Below, piece by piece: positions 21,850-34,375 of a DNA stretch of 64,000 nucleotides (its first letter is position 1; each line of letters opens with the position of its first letter). Both the position numbers and the translations under genes were made by a program. Location of the stretch: the NCBI RefSeq assembly GCF_018143015.1, contig NC_054746.1, forward strand, positions 31,275,129 through 31,339,128, given 5' to 3'. Source of the stretch: Lytechinus variegatus (Eukaryota; Echinodermata; Echinoidea; Temnopleuroida; Toxopneustidae). The notes beneath the pieces are model-generated. The model worked only from the letters and a program-made list of their open reading frames with translations, ran no database searches and was not told where the DNA came from.

Positions 21850-22940
21850 AACAGTAGATATCTAGGGGGCTGGAAGTTAAACAAAAATGACTGCTATATG
21901 AGCAAAAATCAACAGCAAAAAAAAAAAACTTGACTCACCATCAGAGTGAAAAAAAAAAAAACTTGGTCCACTCACAAATCGTCTGAAGGGAGCAAAACAA
22001 AACCCTTGTCTGAATGGACTATCAACCCAAACTTCCACCCCCCCCCCCCCCTATCTATAACGACAACGTAACTCGCCTCATGATGGTAAATTGTAGGTCT
22101 ACAACCACTTTGCCTCTATACTACCAGTTTGGTCTTATCCAGTGTGGTCTAATCGAATTTTCTCTACAACCAGTTCGTTGTAATCGCCTCATTGTTTTAA
22201 TCGTCTCACAGTCTATTTACCATTTCGTCTAAGTTTCATTTAGGCTAAAGCATTTCGTCACATACCTTCTAGGTATGACATCACTTATCAGTCTATAATG
22301 GGTAGATTATGATAAAGTGTTTGTGAAGTAAATTTTCACTTTTCTTGTAAAAAAATATAGATGAAGTAGAATTTAGTCTAATCATTAGTATTGTAGATCA
22401 AACGGTAATTAGACCAAGTTATAGTATCAAATTAGTTTAAACCCATCTGAGATTACTTGTATACAAAATGAATAGGCATGTCAACCACAATGGCGAATTA
22501 TAAGTCGATTTGGAAAAATAATCTCGTCGTCAAGACAAGTTTACAAGTCGACTTGGCAAAATAACATTCTACATCGGTTATCATACTTTGTACTTCGGAT
22601 ATGTAGACTTCTTTAATGATTATTCTATTCCTCATTGACCACTCATCATCAGCATAACATGCAATCTAACATAATTTAGACTATAAGTCAGAAGTAATAA
22701 TTATTTAATTGAATTAAGTTGAATTTTTAATACCAAATATCACTGTCATGTTCAATTACATAACATCACTTATGAACAAAAACATTTTGGTAATTGGAGC
22801 TAACATAATGGCAGGATGCTAATCGAGTTTAACCCCAAATAATGTCATTATCATATAGTTTAAGCAATAACTTTAACTAAATCACAATATTGTACATCAA
22901 ATTCAGTATTAATTCTATACTGATAAAGACAATTGCGGCA
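21850..22940. other. AT-rich stretch without recognised genes
   Basis: Contains A and C homopolymer runs (for example about 22032-22050) and some repeated GTCTAATCG/GTCTACAAC words near 22090-22260. I see no exon-like frame with splice sites, and no transposon ends. Confidence 0.5.
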
Positions 22941-22942
22941 AA

Positions 22943-23068
22943 TTTTAGTGAACTTATTTACACTACTTACAGAAAAAATATCTTCATTCACAAAAATCTT
23001 TATTATAAAGATTTTTGTGAATAATGAAGATATTTTTTCTGTAAGTAGTGTAAATAAGTTCACTAAAA
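22943..23068. repeat. near-perfect palindrome with ~62-bp arms
   Basis: GTGAACTTATTTACACTACT through AATATCTTCATT and CACAAAAATCTTTAT is mirrored immediately by ATAAAGATTTTTGTG, AATGAAGATATTTTTTC and GTAGTGTAAATAAGTTCAC. The only differences are a small indel and a few end bases, and there is practically no loop. The arms are too similar to be old. It lies in otherwise unique-looking AT-rich DNA. Confidence 0.85.
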
Positions 23069-23069
23069 T

Positions 23070-24920
23070 ACAGAAATTATTTTTAGGCAGTATATATAAT
23101 ATGTAACTAATAATGCAAGACAACAGTTCTCGCTTATAACAAAAGTGTGCCGATTTGGTTATTTTGGATAAGCCCATATACTGATTTCACCTTAAATATA
23201 ATATACAATATCAATTGCTTTGTATTTGTATAGTCTCATTATTGAGCAGAATAATTTCAGTTAAATCCCCTAATGTATAGGTCTACCATAATTTCCTATT
23301 GGTGAAATCTCGTGAATATTTTTTTTTGGTTATACTTTATAGATTCATGACACTTTCTGTAACATTATCGTAGTACAGGACCGCGATCTAACATAGCCCT
23401 TTCCATCTGTCCTCCGTTCTATCACGTTTAACTTTTACTGTACCATCGTCCATCCTTTTAACAATAAATGAAAAATGTCGGGGTCATGTTGGTTGACCGC
23501 CCTCACTGAATTCCACAGGACACGCGTCTCTACTCCATTTTTTTTCTTATACTGATTTCCTTTTTTACTCAAATTAACCAATGACATTATTTTTCCCCCG
23601 AGTCAATTTTTTTACATTTGGTTTTCCAAAAAAATATAAAGAGAGGAACTTGGTGAAACCTTTTATTTTGCCAAAGTTATTTCGACACATGGTATATTGT
23701 GCAATTTTCTTTTAAGAATATTTTTTTAATATCAGATATCAGAAATAAACAAGCTATGGAAGTAACAAAACAAAAACAATCTAACTCAGAAATAATGCAT
23801 TGGGGCAAGTTATGTTATTGCAGAGCGTTATATTGCGGATACATAATTTCCGTTTAGAAATTTCAACAAACAAATTAAAGTAATACAATAGGGTATGATT
23901 TTAATATCATGCAAAATAAGATTACAATATTGGCAAGTGATTAAGTTTATTTCCAAAAATAAACATACGATAAGAATATTATTATCTACAACCTCCTGTT
24001 GTTGTTTTTTCGAAGAGGAGAAGCGGCAAGTTTGATAGGCCAGTAACAAACAAAACCTATCAGCGGGGGTGGAGTGGGCGGCATTACTTTATTGCACAAT
24101 TTCACAAATATTTGTATATTACGTGTACAGCCGATCCTTTTTTTTCAAAACTAATGAAGAAAAAAAAAGAATCCTCGAGATAAGTTTGGTAGGCTAGCTC
24201 CTCTGCTTACTTATATTTTCGAAAATTATTTGCCGCCCAAACCACTCGGAAAATAATTTTCCTTACAGCCTTGACACACATATAACAATCCCCGTGACTG
24301 GTGGGTTCATGTTAATACGTGAATTATTTTTCTCTATTCTTCGTTGAGTGCTCCCCTGAACGAGAGGGAAAACGTGGACTTTGAAACCAAAGATCATTAC
24401 TAAAGCACTGTTGTATATGGTGCAACAGTCCCCTTTATCTGATGACGAAATTACATTTTTTGATAAAGAATGGATTTTGAACCCTTTAGAAACAACAGAG
24501 TGGCATTTTGGCAACACATAACCGTATTTATTGGGGTTTTTTTTCTTTACGTTTAGGGTGTGTATGTGTGTGTGTGAAGGAGTGGATACTGATACATCTT
24601 GACAATGATGTTATTTAAAATATACATGACATAATAAGGGAACATGGTGAAAATGAAAAATATCATGTGAGAAATGTGTAATTTACACTAACTTAGAAAC
24701 CATGTTATAACCAACTAAAATGAATGATGCATGGGAGACAGAAATGCCGAAAATGTCAATATGAGAGAAATTTAAAAAATTGTCTTTGGAAGGATTGAAC
24801 GTGAAATATCGTTTTTAACAATATGTTCAGATTCACTATAATCGAAGAATATGTTAATTTTTCGGCATTTGAATCTGGTCATTGTAAACAATTATAATTA
24901 CTAACACTATATATTCAATG
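23070..24920. other. AT-rich stretch without recognised genes
   Basis: Short open frames on both strands lack splice sites or recognisable motifs. A (TG)n tract lies at about 24555-24576. Nothing else is supportable. Confidence 0.5.
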
Positions 24921-24926
24921 TTTAAA

Positions 24927-26026
24927 CAAGTGGAATGCCTCTGGCCGTCTCACCTGCATCACGCGGTTCAATATAGCAGCAGTGCTGACTTTGAATACTA
25001 CTCTAACTCGCACAAGATGTTCAGTGATACATGGTTACTCTTATGTCCACTTTTTATGAACTAGACCAATAAACTTACAGAGATATGATGGTTATTCAAC
25101 AAAAAACCCCAACATGGCCAAAGTTCATTGACCTTACATGACCTGTGACCTTGATCATGTGACCTGAAACTCGCACAGGATGTTCAGTGATACTTGATTA
25201 CTCTGATGTACAAGTTTCATGAATCAGATCCATAAACTTTCAAAGTTATGATGGTAATTCAACAGATACACCCAGTTCGGCCAAAGTTCATTGACCTTTG
25301 ACCTTGGTCATGTGACCTGAAACGCGCACAGGATGTTCAGAGATACTTGATTACTATAATGTTCAAGCTTAATGAACTAGACCAATAAACTTTCAAAGTT
25401 ATGATGGTAATTCAACAGATACCCCCAATTCGGCCAAAGTTCATTGACCCTAAATGACCTTTGACCTTAATCATGAGACCTGAAACTTGCACAAAATGTT
25501 CAGTGATGCTTGATTAATATTATGTCCAAGTTTCATGAATCAGATCCATAAACTTTCAAAGTTATGATGGGAATTCAACAGATATCCGCAATTCGGCCAA
25601 AGTTCATTGACCCTAAATGACCTTTGACCTTGGTCATGTGACGTGAAACTCGTGCAGGATGTTTAGTGATACTTGATTAACCTTATGTCCAAGTTTCATG
25701 AACTAGGTCCATATATTTTCTAAGTTATGATGACATTTCAAAAACTTAACCTCAGGTTAAGATTTCGATGTTGATCCCTCCCACATGGTCTAAGTTCATT
25801 GACCCTAAATGACCTTTGACCTTGGTCATGTGACATGAAACTCTAATAGGATGTTCAGTAATACTTGATTAACCTTATGGCCAAGTTTTATTAACTAGGT
25901 CCATATACTTTCTAAGTTATGACGTCATTTCAAAAACTTAACCTCAGGTTAAGATTTGATGTTGACGCCGCCGCCGCCGTCGGAAAAGCGGCGCCTATAG
26001 TCTCACTCTGCTTCGCAGGTGAGACA
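24927..26026. repeat. DR1-bearing transposon-like repeat, copy 2
   Basis: Near-complete second copy of the element at 2863-3976 in the same orientation: same start ACAAGTGGAATGCCTCTGGC, same TCTCACCTGCATCACGCG, and the same end GCGGCGCCTATAGTCTCACT then GCAGGTGAGAC. Exact TGACCTTTGACCT strings occur at 25292, 25455, 25618 and 25810. The two copies can be aligned unit by unit, which suggests expansion of the array before the copies separated. Confidence 0.82.
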
Positions 26027-26896
26027 AAAATGCAGGATTTTTTTGTAAATGTAATTGAAGAGGTGTGTCTGAAAAAAGCGCAATGCTTTCAGACCTATAC
26101 AATTTTTGTGCAATTTCCGTACAGTAATCCATAAATCTCTAAAAAACGGATTTTCTTTACAGACAAATCTGTTAATCTTACTTGAGAGTCTTCTAGCCGC
26201 AGACCATCTTTGTTAGTTTTTTTATTTTACGAAAGATCCTAGACCGAAATGCTTGGTTTTTAAACATAAATTTGTTCTTTTATTTTTACTCGAAATGCCT
26301 CGTTTTAAGACCATTCTCTCTTCTTTAAGAAAAAAGCTATCACATACATATTAAAACAGATGAACCGAAATTGTATTAAGATTTATAGTAAAATTACATC
26401 ATTTCTCGAGACTCCCTGTTTGTAAGGACACACATTTTCTGATTTTCTACTTATCTAACAAGGAATATTGGAAAGACCTTTTCTGGACCAAAATATAAAA
26501 TATTTGCCAATGTGGATTATGTGAGGCTTTCATTTTAGTATTTTGTTCACACAATGCAACCCACATGCTTATATCATTTTCTGGTAGGCTATAGAATGAG
26601 GGTTCAATTAAAAAATGAAAATGTTAACCAATATCTTTAATCAGTGCCCCCTCGGAGGATTATGATATATCGATCGTACAGTGTCACATTTGATTATTTG
26701 TTGGTTGAACAATCTGACGTAAGACAAAAAATAAATCATTACGTTTTTCATAGTACCGTGCATGGACCTGTCACCTGTCCAAAGTGATGGTCTTATCTCC
26801 CCGAAATGTCTTCAACACATGTCTTCTTAACCGATTTAGCAGTCAAACAATCCTATAAACTTTTTTTCATAGTCCTACTCAAGTCTTTTATCTTGT

Positions 26897-27492
26897 TTAT
26901 TCATCTGTACCTATAGTTGTTTCGTCGATATGACCCGAGTAAGGCGAATTGCCTTTTGTCAATGCATAGGCAACACGATACAGATGTTGACGGAACTTGG
27001 GGTTGCAGAGAACGTAAAAGAGAGGATTAAGAGCAACGTTGAAATGCACTGCGATGTCGCCGACGATGATCATGACCTCGTCCTTATTATTGAAGTATAT
27101 CCAGTGATCAAACCGTTTTAGGGCCCATGTGAATGAAATGATTAGATGGACGATGTGGTATAGAGTCCAGAAAACGACAAAGGACCAGAAGATAGCAAGA
27201 TTGTTGGGCAAATCTTGTGCTCGGATAAGAGCCCCAGGGACACCGCCGTTCTCTTCTCCAAGTTGCGTGAAGCGTCGTGCGTTGTTAGCCTGGTGGTTGT
27301 CTTTCACCGTGGCAGTACGAGCACTGTGCATGGCGTGCCATACTTTCATGTTGAAAACAATGGTCAAGATGATTGGAACCAGACAGAATAAGATGAAGAT
27401 GAGTGAGTCCTTAATGAGCATCACGGTATCCGATACACCCTTAAATATATTGATGAACGTCAAACCATCCAAGAGTGCTACCACCATACCGA
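26897..27492 (-). CDS. rhodopsin-class GPCR, exon 3 (TM4 end to C terminus)
   Basis: The minus-strand exon starts after TTTCATTTTGCAG at 27492 (phase 1 in) and runs 596 bp to TAA. It encodes residues 193-390 of the predicted receptor. TM5 is near residues 222-245 with the usual proline (P232). A basic and hydrophilic third intracellular loop with HSARTATVKDNHQANNARR follows. TM6 is near 289-312 with W301 but no following proline, so the CWxP switch is incomplete. TM7 contains NPLFY (348-352), the class A NPxxY motif. The C tail is short. No cysteine is present in the second extracellular loop. The hexamer AATAAA overlaps the stop codon; whether it is used is unknown. Confidence 0.9.
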
Positions 27493-27731
27493 CTGCAAAA
27501 TGAAATTGGGTAATAAAGTTATGATGAGCGATATTCAAAGAAAAGTATCTGGGGGATTTTAAATTCTATATCAACTTTGAAAAACCAGCAACGTCATAAT
27601 GCACATCCTGATTAGGTTGCAAACTAGGTACCTAGCTATATGACGCCACCCACTTCAACTTCGTATACTTTACTGGACTGTATGTTTCTGTTCCTGTTAC
27701 GATAATAGGGACTCGACAGGACAACATTCTT

Positions 27732-29810
27732 AGGGGCGGATCCAGCCTTCGCCAATAGGGGGGGGGGGCCGGAATTTTTTTCAGCCATATTTTCCCCGAT
27801 CGGCCGCTCGAATATGATTTTTGCCGGGATTTCTTGTTTCTTTGAAGGAGTAGTCCTAATAGTCACTTCTTAGCTTTATTCTAATGAATAAACGTAAATA
27901 TATAATACCATAATCCTTATTTATATAATGCAAGCGCGAAGCGCGAGCTATTTTGGGGGGAATTCTTATGTACTTTTTCCTAAAATTTTTAACATTCTGG
28001 GCAATGTTTGTTATCCTGAAAAAAGATGTGTATGCAAGTGAATAATTACTACGAACGTGAAGTGCGAGCAGAAATGAAGTGATGAAAAAGGTATACAGTT
28101 AAAGAATTGCTTGCAGTTATAGCCATGAAGACTTTACATATTTTTTTATCATATAATGCGAGCGCAAGCTGAATTATTTTGACATTTTTACCTAAGGAAT
28201 GGAAATTCTAAGCACTTTTTGTAACTTAACAGAATAGGTATATAACTAAACAACTGATGCGAAGCATGAGCAAAAAAAAAGAATCTAGCTTTAGACCTAC
28301 TGAACGAGACACTCTATTCAAGTTTTGTAAATCATGAAGGATGAGTAAGTAGGGATCTTCCTTACATTAATAATGCGAGCGCAGAGCGCGAGCAAAAAAA
28401 TATATACGTTTTGAACTGATCAAAAACGTGCCTGTTATGGACTGCTTGCACTTAGCCATGAAGACGTTACATATTTCAACATATTGCGAGCGCGAAGCGC
28501 GAGCTGAAAAATTTTGACATTTCTACCTGAATAATGGAAATTCTAAGCACTTTTTGTAATCGTGGAAAGGATAAGCATGTAAACTAACCATTATTGATGC
28601 GAGCGGAAAAATTCTGGACACTCCATTCATATTTTGTAAGTTATTGGAAATTTTTACCCTATAAAAAATGCGAGCGCAAAACGCGAGCAGATGATAATGT
28701 GATCTGAAACTGGATGATTAGAATTTTAAATAGAGAACAAGCTGCGTATCTGAATGAACGTGTGTTTCAGATTTCGACCTAGCTAGAATTGGGGTATTCT
28801 AAATTCCTTTCTTATCATGAAAATCAATAACGCGAGCGCAAAGCGCGAGCTAAAAATATATGATATTCCGATCTGAAAAGGGGTCAATTTAAGCTCTGTA
28901 TTGCAAGTACTTCGTGGGAAAATTGTGAGGTGGATATGGATCACAGAAAAAAAAAGATCTGATATTTTTCATTATTATTTGAGTTTTGACTTAGGAATGG
29001 GACATTTTATATCATCATATGAAAATGATGACTATCTTCCTATTTCTCTTCCTATAAGCATGAGAGCGCGAAATCTGCATGTTAATATTATGGCCATAAA
29101 ACTCGACATTTAAAGCACTTTTGTAATTATGCATGAGATGCATGTCATGAGTTGATATCTATCAATGCGAGCTGAAATCACGATTCGAAATTTTTGATAA
29201 ACTGTCATCAAAATGTGATTTGAAGTAGTTTGTTTTAGAATTAATATTGAGATATACATAACTCATTAATCAATATGCGAGTGCGCAGCGCTATAGCTGA
29301 TACGTTTTGACAATCTCACCCTAATAGGGATATTTTGATAACTTTATGGAATACAGGAAAACAATAGGTCAAATCAAATTTGCGAGCGCTCAGCGCAAGC
29401 AGAAAATGTTAATATTGAGACCACAAAACATACATTTTTTACAGAACACTTTTTTTAAAAAAAATTGTAAATCAAACGAAATAATGAAAGTTCATTTTCC
29501 TAGCTGAAATGTGTTTTGTATATTGACTTCAAAATTTGATATATCAAGCTCCATATTGAGCAAGATATGTAAATCACCTAAGACGCAATGCGAGTGCGAA
29601 GCGCGAGCGAAAATTTTATATCCCGACTTGAAAGATTAAAAAAAAAATTTCCAAGTCTTCCCCTCATCTTATCTTATTCACTCATCTTCCTCATCTTATG
29701 TTTGCCTTTCCTCTTTTCTCCTCTCTTTTTCCTTTTTTCCTTTCTTTTCCTCTTTTTTTTTCTCCGCCAATAGGGGGGGGGGGGCCCGGGCCCCCCCTGG
29801 ATCCGCCTAT
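27732..29810. mobile_element. element with GGATCCG/poly-G ends and GCGAGCGC arrays, copy 2
   Basis: Starts GGGGCGGATCCAGCCTTCGC and a G run, and ends with CGCCAATAGGG, a G run and CTGGATCCGCCTA, giving inverted ends. Inside, about twelve dispersed blocks of GCGAGCGCGAAGCGCGAGC or close variants recur every 100-200 bp, separated by AT-rich spacers with words such as TGGAAATTCTAAGCAC. It shares ends and block type with 18457-19690. It lies inside the second intron of the GPCR gene (27493-32517). No coding region. Confidence 0.75.
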
Positions 29811-30325
29811 GATTCTGCTCATGATAAAGCCAAGTTGGTATGTGACAAAGAAAAAAATCCTAAGTCATATAGGGGGGTCTTATATACATTATAGGCACAT
29901 ACGTCAGTAATTACTCTCGGTCGTTTTTTTAAATAAAAATTGAAACAATGACAGAGCAGGAAGATGAAGTCAAAATTTCACGATCATGAGTCCAATCACT
30001 ATATACCATACTACCCTAAACAAAATAAGAAATATCTTAATCTTTCCTCATTATAATGGGTTTGCGCATAAATTATTAGCTGTCTTGTTAATAAGCAAAA
30101 CTAAAAAAAATTGCCCTCTATCAAGAAAAAAGAAAGATTGCTATTACCGACAGGGAGTATTGATTGCATCAATGGTCTGATTCAAATTTTTTATTAAAAA
30201 AATCAAAAGGGATCACTATCAGTAGTTTAGATATTGTGATTTATTTACAAATCAAGACTCATTATTACTTTTAAACGTTCTAGATGATCAACACAATATG
30301 CCTTCACTGGATCATGCACATGCAC

Positions 30326-30540
30326 TCTAAAACCAAATCAGTCAAAAACGAATAGTTAATAGGGTCAGCTGGGTGCAACTGTTATTCTTGTCATATTTGA
30401 CTATTTTCTAGTCGTATTTTACTAGAACAGAGCTATTTTGACCAGAATATATGTCAGAAATGTGATTATCACTGATTCTCATATCAGTTGCACCCAACTG
30501 ACTACTGGTCTAGTCAGTTTGACTGATCTGTGTTAAGAGT
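30326..30540. mobile_element. ~215-bp palindromic MITE (CACTCTAAAACC ends)
   Basis: CACTCTAAAACC with AATCAGTCAAA on the left is opposed to TTTGACTGATCT and GTTAAGAGTG on the right. A second inner pair, TCAGCTGGGTGCAACTG and CAGTTGCACCCAACTGA, is also opposed. No clear target duplication. Inside the GPCR intron. Confidence 0.65.
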
Positions 30541-30671
30541 GGCATCTTGAAAGGAGATATCAGTTTTAAATAACTAAACGCAGCGAGTATCAGAATATTT
30601 CTGTCTAAAACTAACACAAAACATGTATTTACTGCTGAGTAGCCAAAGGTGGCTCGGTGAGGAAATAGTCA

Positions 30672-31262
30672 TAAGGGGAATGAAACCTTAGGAACAAGTA
30701 GGCTTGTTTCGAAACAGAAAAATCAAAGAATAAGAACAAAGAAAGTTTGAGAAAAATCAGACAAATAACGAGAAAGTTATGAGCATTTTAATATTGCAAT
30801 CACTAATGCTATGGAGGTCCTTCCATTGGCAATGTAACAAGGAAGTGTGATGTCACATGTGAACAACTTTCCCTCTGATGGACTATAAAATACCCTCAAA
30901 ATGTATCTTTATGCCTTTTCTAATGGTGTAACAAACTCTTTATCCATGGTGTATTCTTTAAAAATCTGTATTACATGCCCTCCTATAGGAAGAACACATG
31001 ATCTACTTTTAGATGTGATAAAAGAGGCAATTTATGTGAAATATATACTAGAGAAATGGGGAAAGTTGTTCACAAGTGACATCATACATCTTTGTCGCAT
31101 TGCCAATTTGAGGATCTTCATAGCATTAGTGATCGCAATATTAAAATGCTCATAGCTTTCTCATTATTTGTCCGATATTTCTCAAACTTTCGTTGATCTG
31201 TTTCTTTGATTTTTCTGTTTTCACACAAGCTATCTTGTTCCAAAGGTTTCATTCCCCTTTAA
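30672..31262. mobile_element. palindromic TTAA-end MITE, copy 2
   Basis: Copy of the 21270-21842 family: starts AAGGGGAATGAAACCTTAGG and ends GGTTTCATTCCCCTTTAA, with the ATCACTAATGCTATGGAG block and its inverse. The left terminal TTAA is damaged (ATAAGGGG). Inside the GPCR intron. Confidence 0.78.
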
Positions 31263-31909
31263 TCTATTCTGAAACATCAAGAGCTAACCCTTTACTTCTA
31301 TTTTTATTTTTTGCAAAATGCTGTTGTATCATGAATGGTGTAAAGAGCGATCGCGGAAAATTATCTGTTATCTTTCCAATGGCGTATTATCATAAGGACT
31401 GTATTTTATTTTTAAAATGCTGTATTGTGGGCAAATTACTTGGACCATGTAGGGTCCATGCTTGGAAAACGTGAGCAATTAAGGGGTTGAGCTGTAAATG
31501 TTGCAAGTGGCTGTTCTACTTTGGCTTTAAAAAGATGAGGAAGCTGTATTTCCGGGTTTGTGTTTTATGCCCGGGGATTATATGCCTCACCACGAACACG
31601 ATATACATCCAAATACCTTATGGCTGCATGATAAAAATAATGTACCATTTTTTTATCCAGTGAAAATCAGGGAAAGTTATTCGAATTTGTGTAAAAATAA
31701 GTGTGTGAGGATGTGTGTGTGTGTGTTGCGTATTTTATGTTGTGAAAACGAAATGAAAGTGATATTTTGGATGAAATCTTTAATAAAACATTTGGAGAAA
31801 AGGGGTTATGAGGGTGTGTGTGTGTATACGTGAGAGAGAGGGTATGGGAGAGGGGAACGGTGGGCTTGGGGAGTAAGGGAGAGTGATTTTTTTTCATGAG
31901 ATTGGCTGA

Positions 31910-32210
31910 AGTCCTTAAAGCTCAAGTCCATCCCAATAAGAAATGAAATAAATATAGGAAACCTAAAACTAGCATAAGACTGAAAATTTCACCCAAATCT
32001 GATATTAAAAATTATATTAAGTCATTTCGTTTATTTCCAATTAAACACACATAGTTATAACGAACATCATGGGTGGTATGTAGATAAGGGAATAGATAAT
32101 ATACTCGACTATATTTCTTTTGTATATTATGAAGTAGCTTTTCTACAAAACTTCTGATGCACTATCGTGCCTTCTTGCATGTTCTGAGGAATAATGATAT
32201 TAACGATTAT
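31910..32210. repeat. fragment of the CATAACACTGAAAATTTC MITE family
   Basis: The start AGTCCATCCCAATAAGAAAT with AGCATAAGACTGAAAATTTC matches the left part of 20430-21060; the right half is missing or too diverged to recognise. It follows a (GT)n and GA-rich tract at about 31700-31880. Confidence 0.5.
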
Positions 32211-32517
32211 ATTTATCTTTTCGTAAGATATTAGATATTGCATTCACCCGCAATCCCTTTTTAGGGTCCTTTCCGCAGGGAACTATCCCAGGTTTTTCCT
32301 ATTTCCCAAACATATGTTTATCCTCGAGTATTAAAGTATCCGGATACATCCATACGGTTTGTGCATGCCTTATCATAATCACTTAACTGTTTGTTTTTTA
32401 AATTAATTTCTTCTTCTTATTTTTACAATTATTTTCATGACCTTATTTATTTCATTTTATTTAATCCTTTTCGGGGGAGGAGTATAAGAGTAAGAAAATG
32501 GCAGTAAAATCTCTTAC

Positions 32518-32653
32518 CTATCCACAAGTAATTGCACGCGATGACAGCATTCCGAGGTGTCCTCCATTTACGAGCAACGACGGGATAAACCACGAAGAGA
32601 TACTGGTCAAAGGCAAGAGCAGTGATCATTGAGGCGAGGTGAAAGAGTACCGC
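32518..32653 (-). CDS. rhodopsin-class GPCR, exon 2 (TM3 end, ICL2, TM4 start)
   Basis: A 136-bp minus-strand exon between an acceptor CGACGTAG and a donor GTAAGAG, phase 0 in and phase 1 out. It encodes AVLFHLASMITALAFDQYLF and continues through VVYPVVARKWRTPRN into TM4 (VIACNYLWI). DQY at residues 163-165 replaces the usual DRY at the end of TM3; the downstream Y-P and the R-x-P loop pattern are normal for class A receptors. The tryptophan W191 takes the TM4 position. The splice phases join exons 1 and 3 exactly. Confidence 0.9.
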
Positions 32654-33280
32654 CTACGTCGAGAGTGGTGGTGATATGGGTAAATCGAGATTAAAATTAT
32701 TATGAACATACCACGTACATTTAAACCACCACTTATGTGTTATTTGAATTGACATTATAAAAATGTATATAAATATGGGCAACCGTACTTCATATGATAA
32801 AATAGGTCTAATAATATACTGCTTGAAATTTCTTAAATGTTATTCCATCTATGATTATTGAAACTTAAGTCGAATACAGACTAAAAGAAGATGTTGCCCC
32901 TGTCACATAACTTAATTTTCACCATGTTCATTATTTTGTCAAAATCTAAACTGTTTCACCATATTATGTTAGACTAACTATTCATAATTGTTCATCAAGA
33001 GTAAAGCCATGTTATGTATATTACTTCAAATTATTTATTTTTTTATGAAAGTGGGAGCACCTGATATTGAATCGTAAAATAAGAGGAAAACACGATTTTT
33101 TTCCAATTCAATTATAATACCATCACGTGTAATTTATTGAATAGAAATAAAATCCAAGTTATTTTCGCATTCCGTTCAGATTTCACAATTTCACAGATTT
33201 AAAAAACATTTTGTTTGTTACTTTTTTAAATCTTTATAACTTGTTAAAATAATATAATTCCCTTCGTGTCTTAAACTCAC

Positions 33281-33721
33281 CGTATGAATAATTTGATAGA
33301 AGATCTGTATGTATATCATGCTATTTCCGGTTTTAACGTGGAATGCCACTGAATGGGCAAATGCCTCCAAACCCGTGATAAACAATGCTGGAATTCCAAC
33401 AAGGACCAAATACATGATACATACGATGGTCATGTTAGTGATGAAGATGTGTTGGACATCTTGGCGAATGCGCGGGAACCTGACGATGCCATAAAGCAGG
33501 AACGTATTACTGAGCAACCCAAAGATGACAAGAAGAAGAATGAAGAAAAAGCCTACGATGTATATCACTTGACGATCCTGGTGATTGAAACCGAAATCGA
33601 ATTGATAGAAATATTGAGAATATGAATAGTAAGAGAAGTAGTCGATACTGCCATTGTGATGGTAGTGGTATGAATATTGATCGTCGATATAGGCTGGAAA
33701 CACGTCATCGTAGCTCTCCAT
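33281..33721 (-). CDS. rhodopsin-class GPCR, exon 1 (N terminus to TM3)
   Basis: The minus strand opens at ATG 33721 (MESYDDVFPAYIDDQYSYHY) and reads 147 codons to a donor GTGAGT, phase 0. The first 40 residues hold eleven tyrosines among many Asp and His residues plus an N-glycosylation sequon (NGS, residue 23). That pattern resembles the tyrosine-sulfated N termini of chemokine and glycoprotein-hormone receptors (inference). TM1 is near residues 52-80 with the class A asparagine (SN, residue 72), TM2 near 91-118. The position equivalent to the conserved TM3 cysteine is Gln, and TM2 lacks its usual Asp. With exons 2 and 3 the receptor is 390 residues. Ligand unknown; it may be a lineage-expanded echinoderm receptor. 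Confidence 0.9.
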
Positions 33722-34375
33722 GTTCCCAGTTCTGGATAATAGGCTCTTCTGAGATTGATACTGTGTGAAAATGCAACCTTTGATCAGATCTGCATTAGAT
33801 TGGAACGTACCGAAGACTAGTCATAGATCTACAACCGAATGGTCTTCTGGGAACATCAACTGCCTCTCTTCTGGTTTTCTTCAATGTCCGTGCTCCAGCT
33901 TCGGTTTACCAGCACTGCCCCTCAAAGGTGCGATCAAAAAATGAGACAAGCGTCGAGGAAACACTTCCTTTCCAATGCCTATTGACCATGAACACACCAA
34001 GTCTAGTAACCTTCCATGTCGGCGAAAATAATGTCCGTTCTAGACATATTTGTCTTCATAAAACACAAACATGACCTTACATCCCTTTGTGGAGTCATTA
34101 CCCGGAATCATTATTGGCGGATTAAAACCCTGTGGTCTGTAATGTTTTTTTTCTCAATGATCCTTGGTGAGCATTCGTATGTCGGTTTGCATCTCTATCT
34201 CACTCAGAGAGAGCACAACGGGGGGGGGGGGGGGGGCTGTCTCCTATGAGTTTCCTAAGTGATAAAGAATTAGTCATTGAAAAGAGGAATGGGAGCCCAA
34301 GTGAGGCTTCTGACCTAACTTTAAAGGCTGTAAAGGATCGGGAGAGATACAATTCAATTTTGACTGGGAATGTTG

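Noticed and set aside
27129-27503. 124-codon plus-strand frame opposite the GPCR exon
   Set aside because: Antisense shadow; the minus frame has TM segments, NPxxY and matching splice sites.
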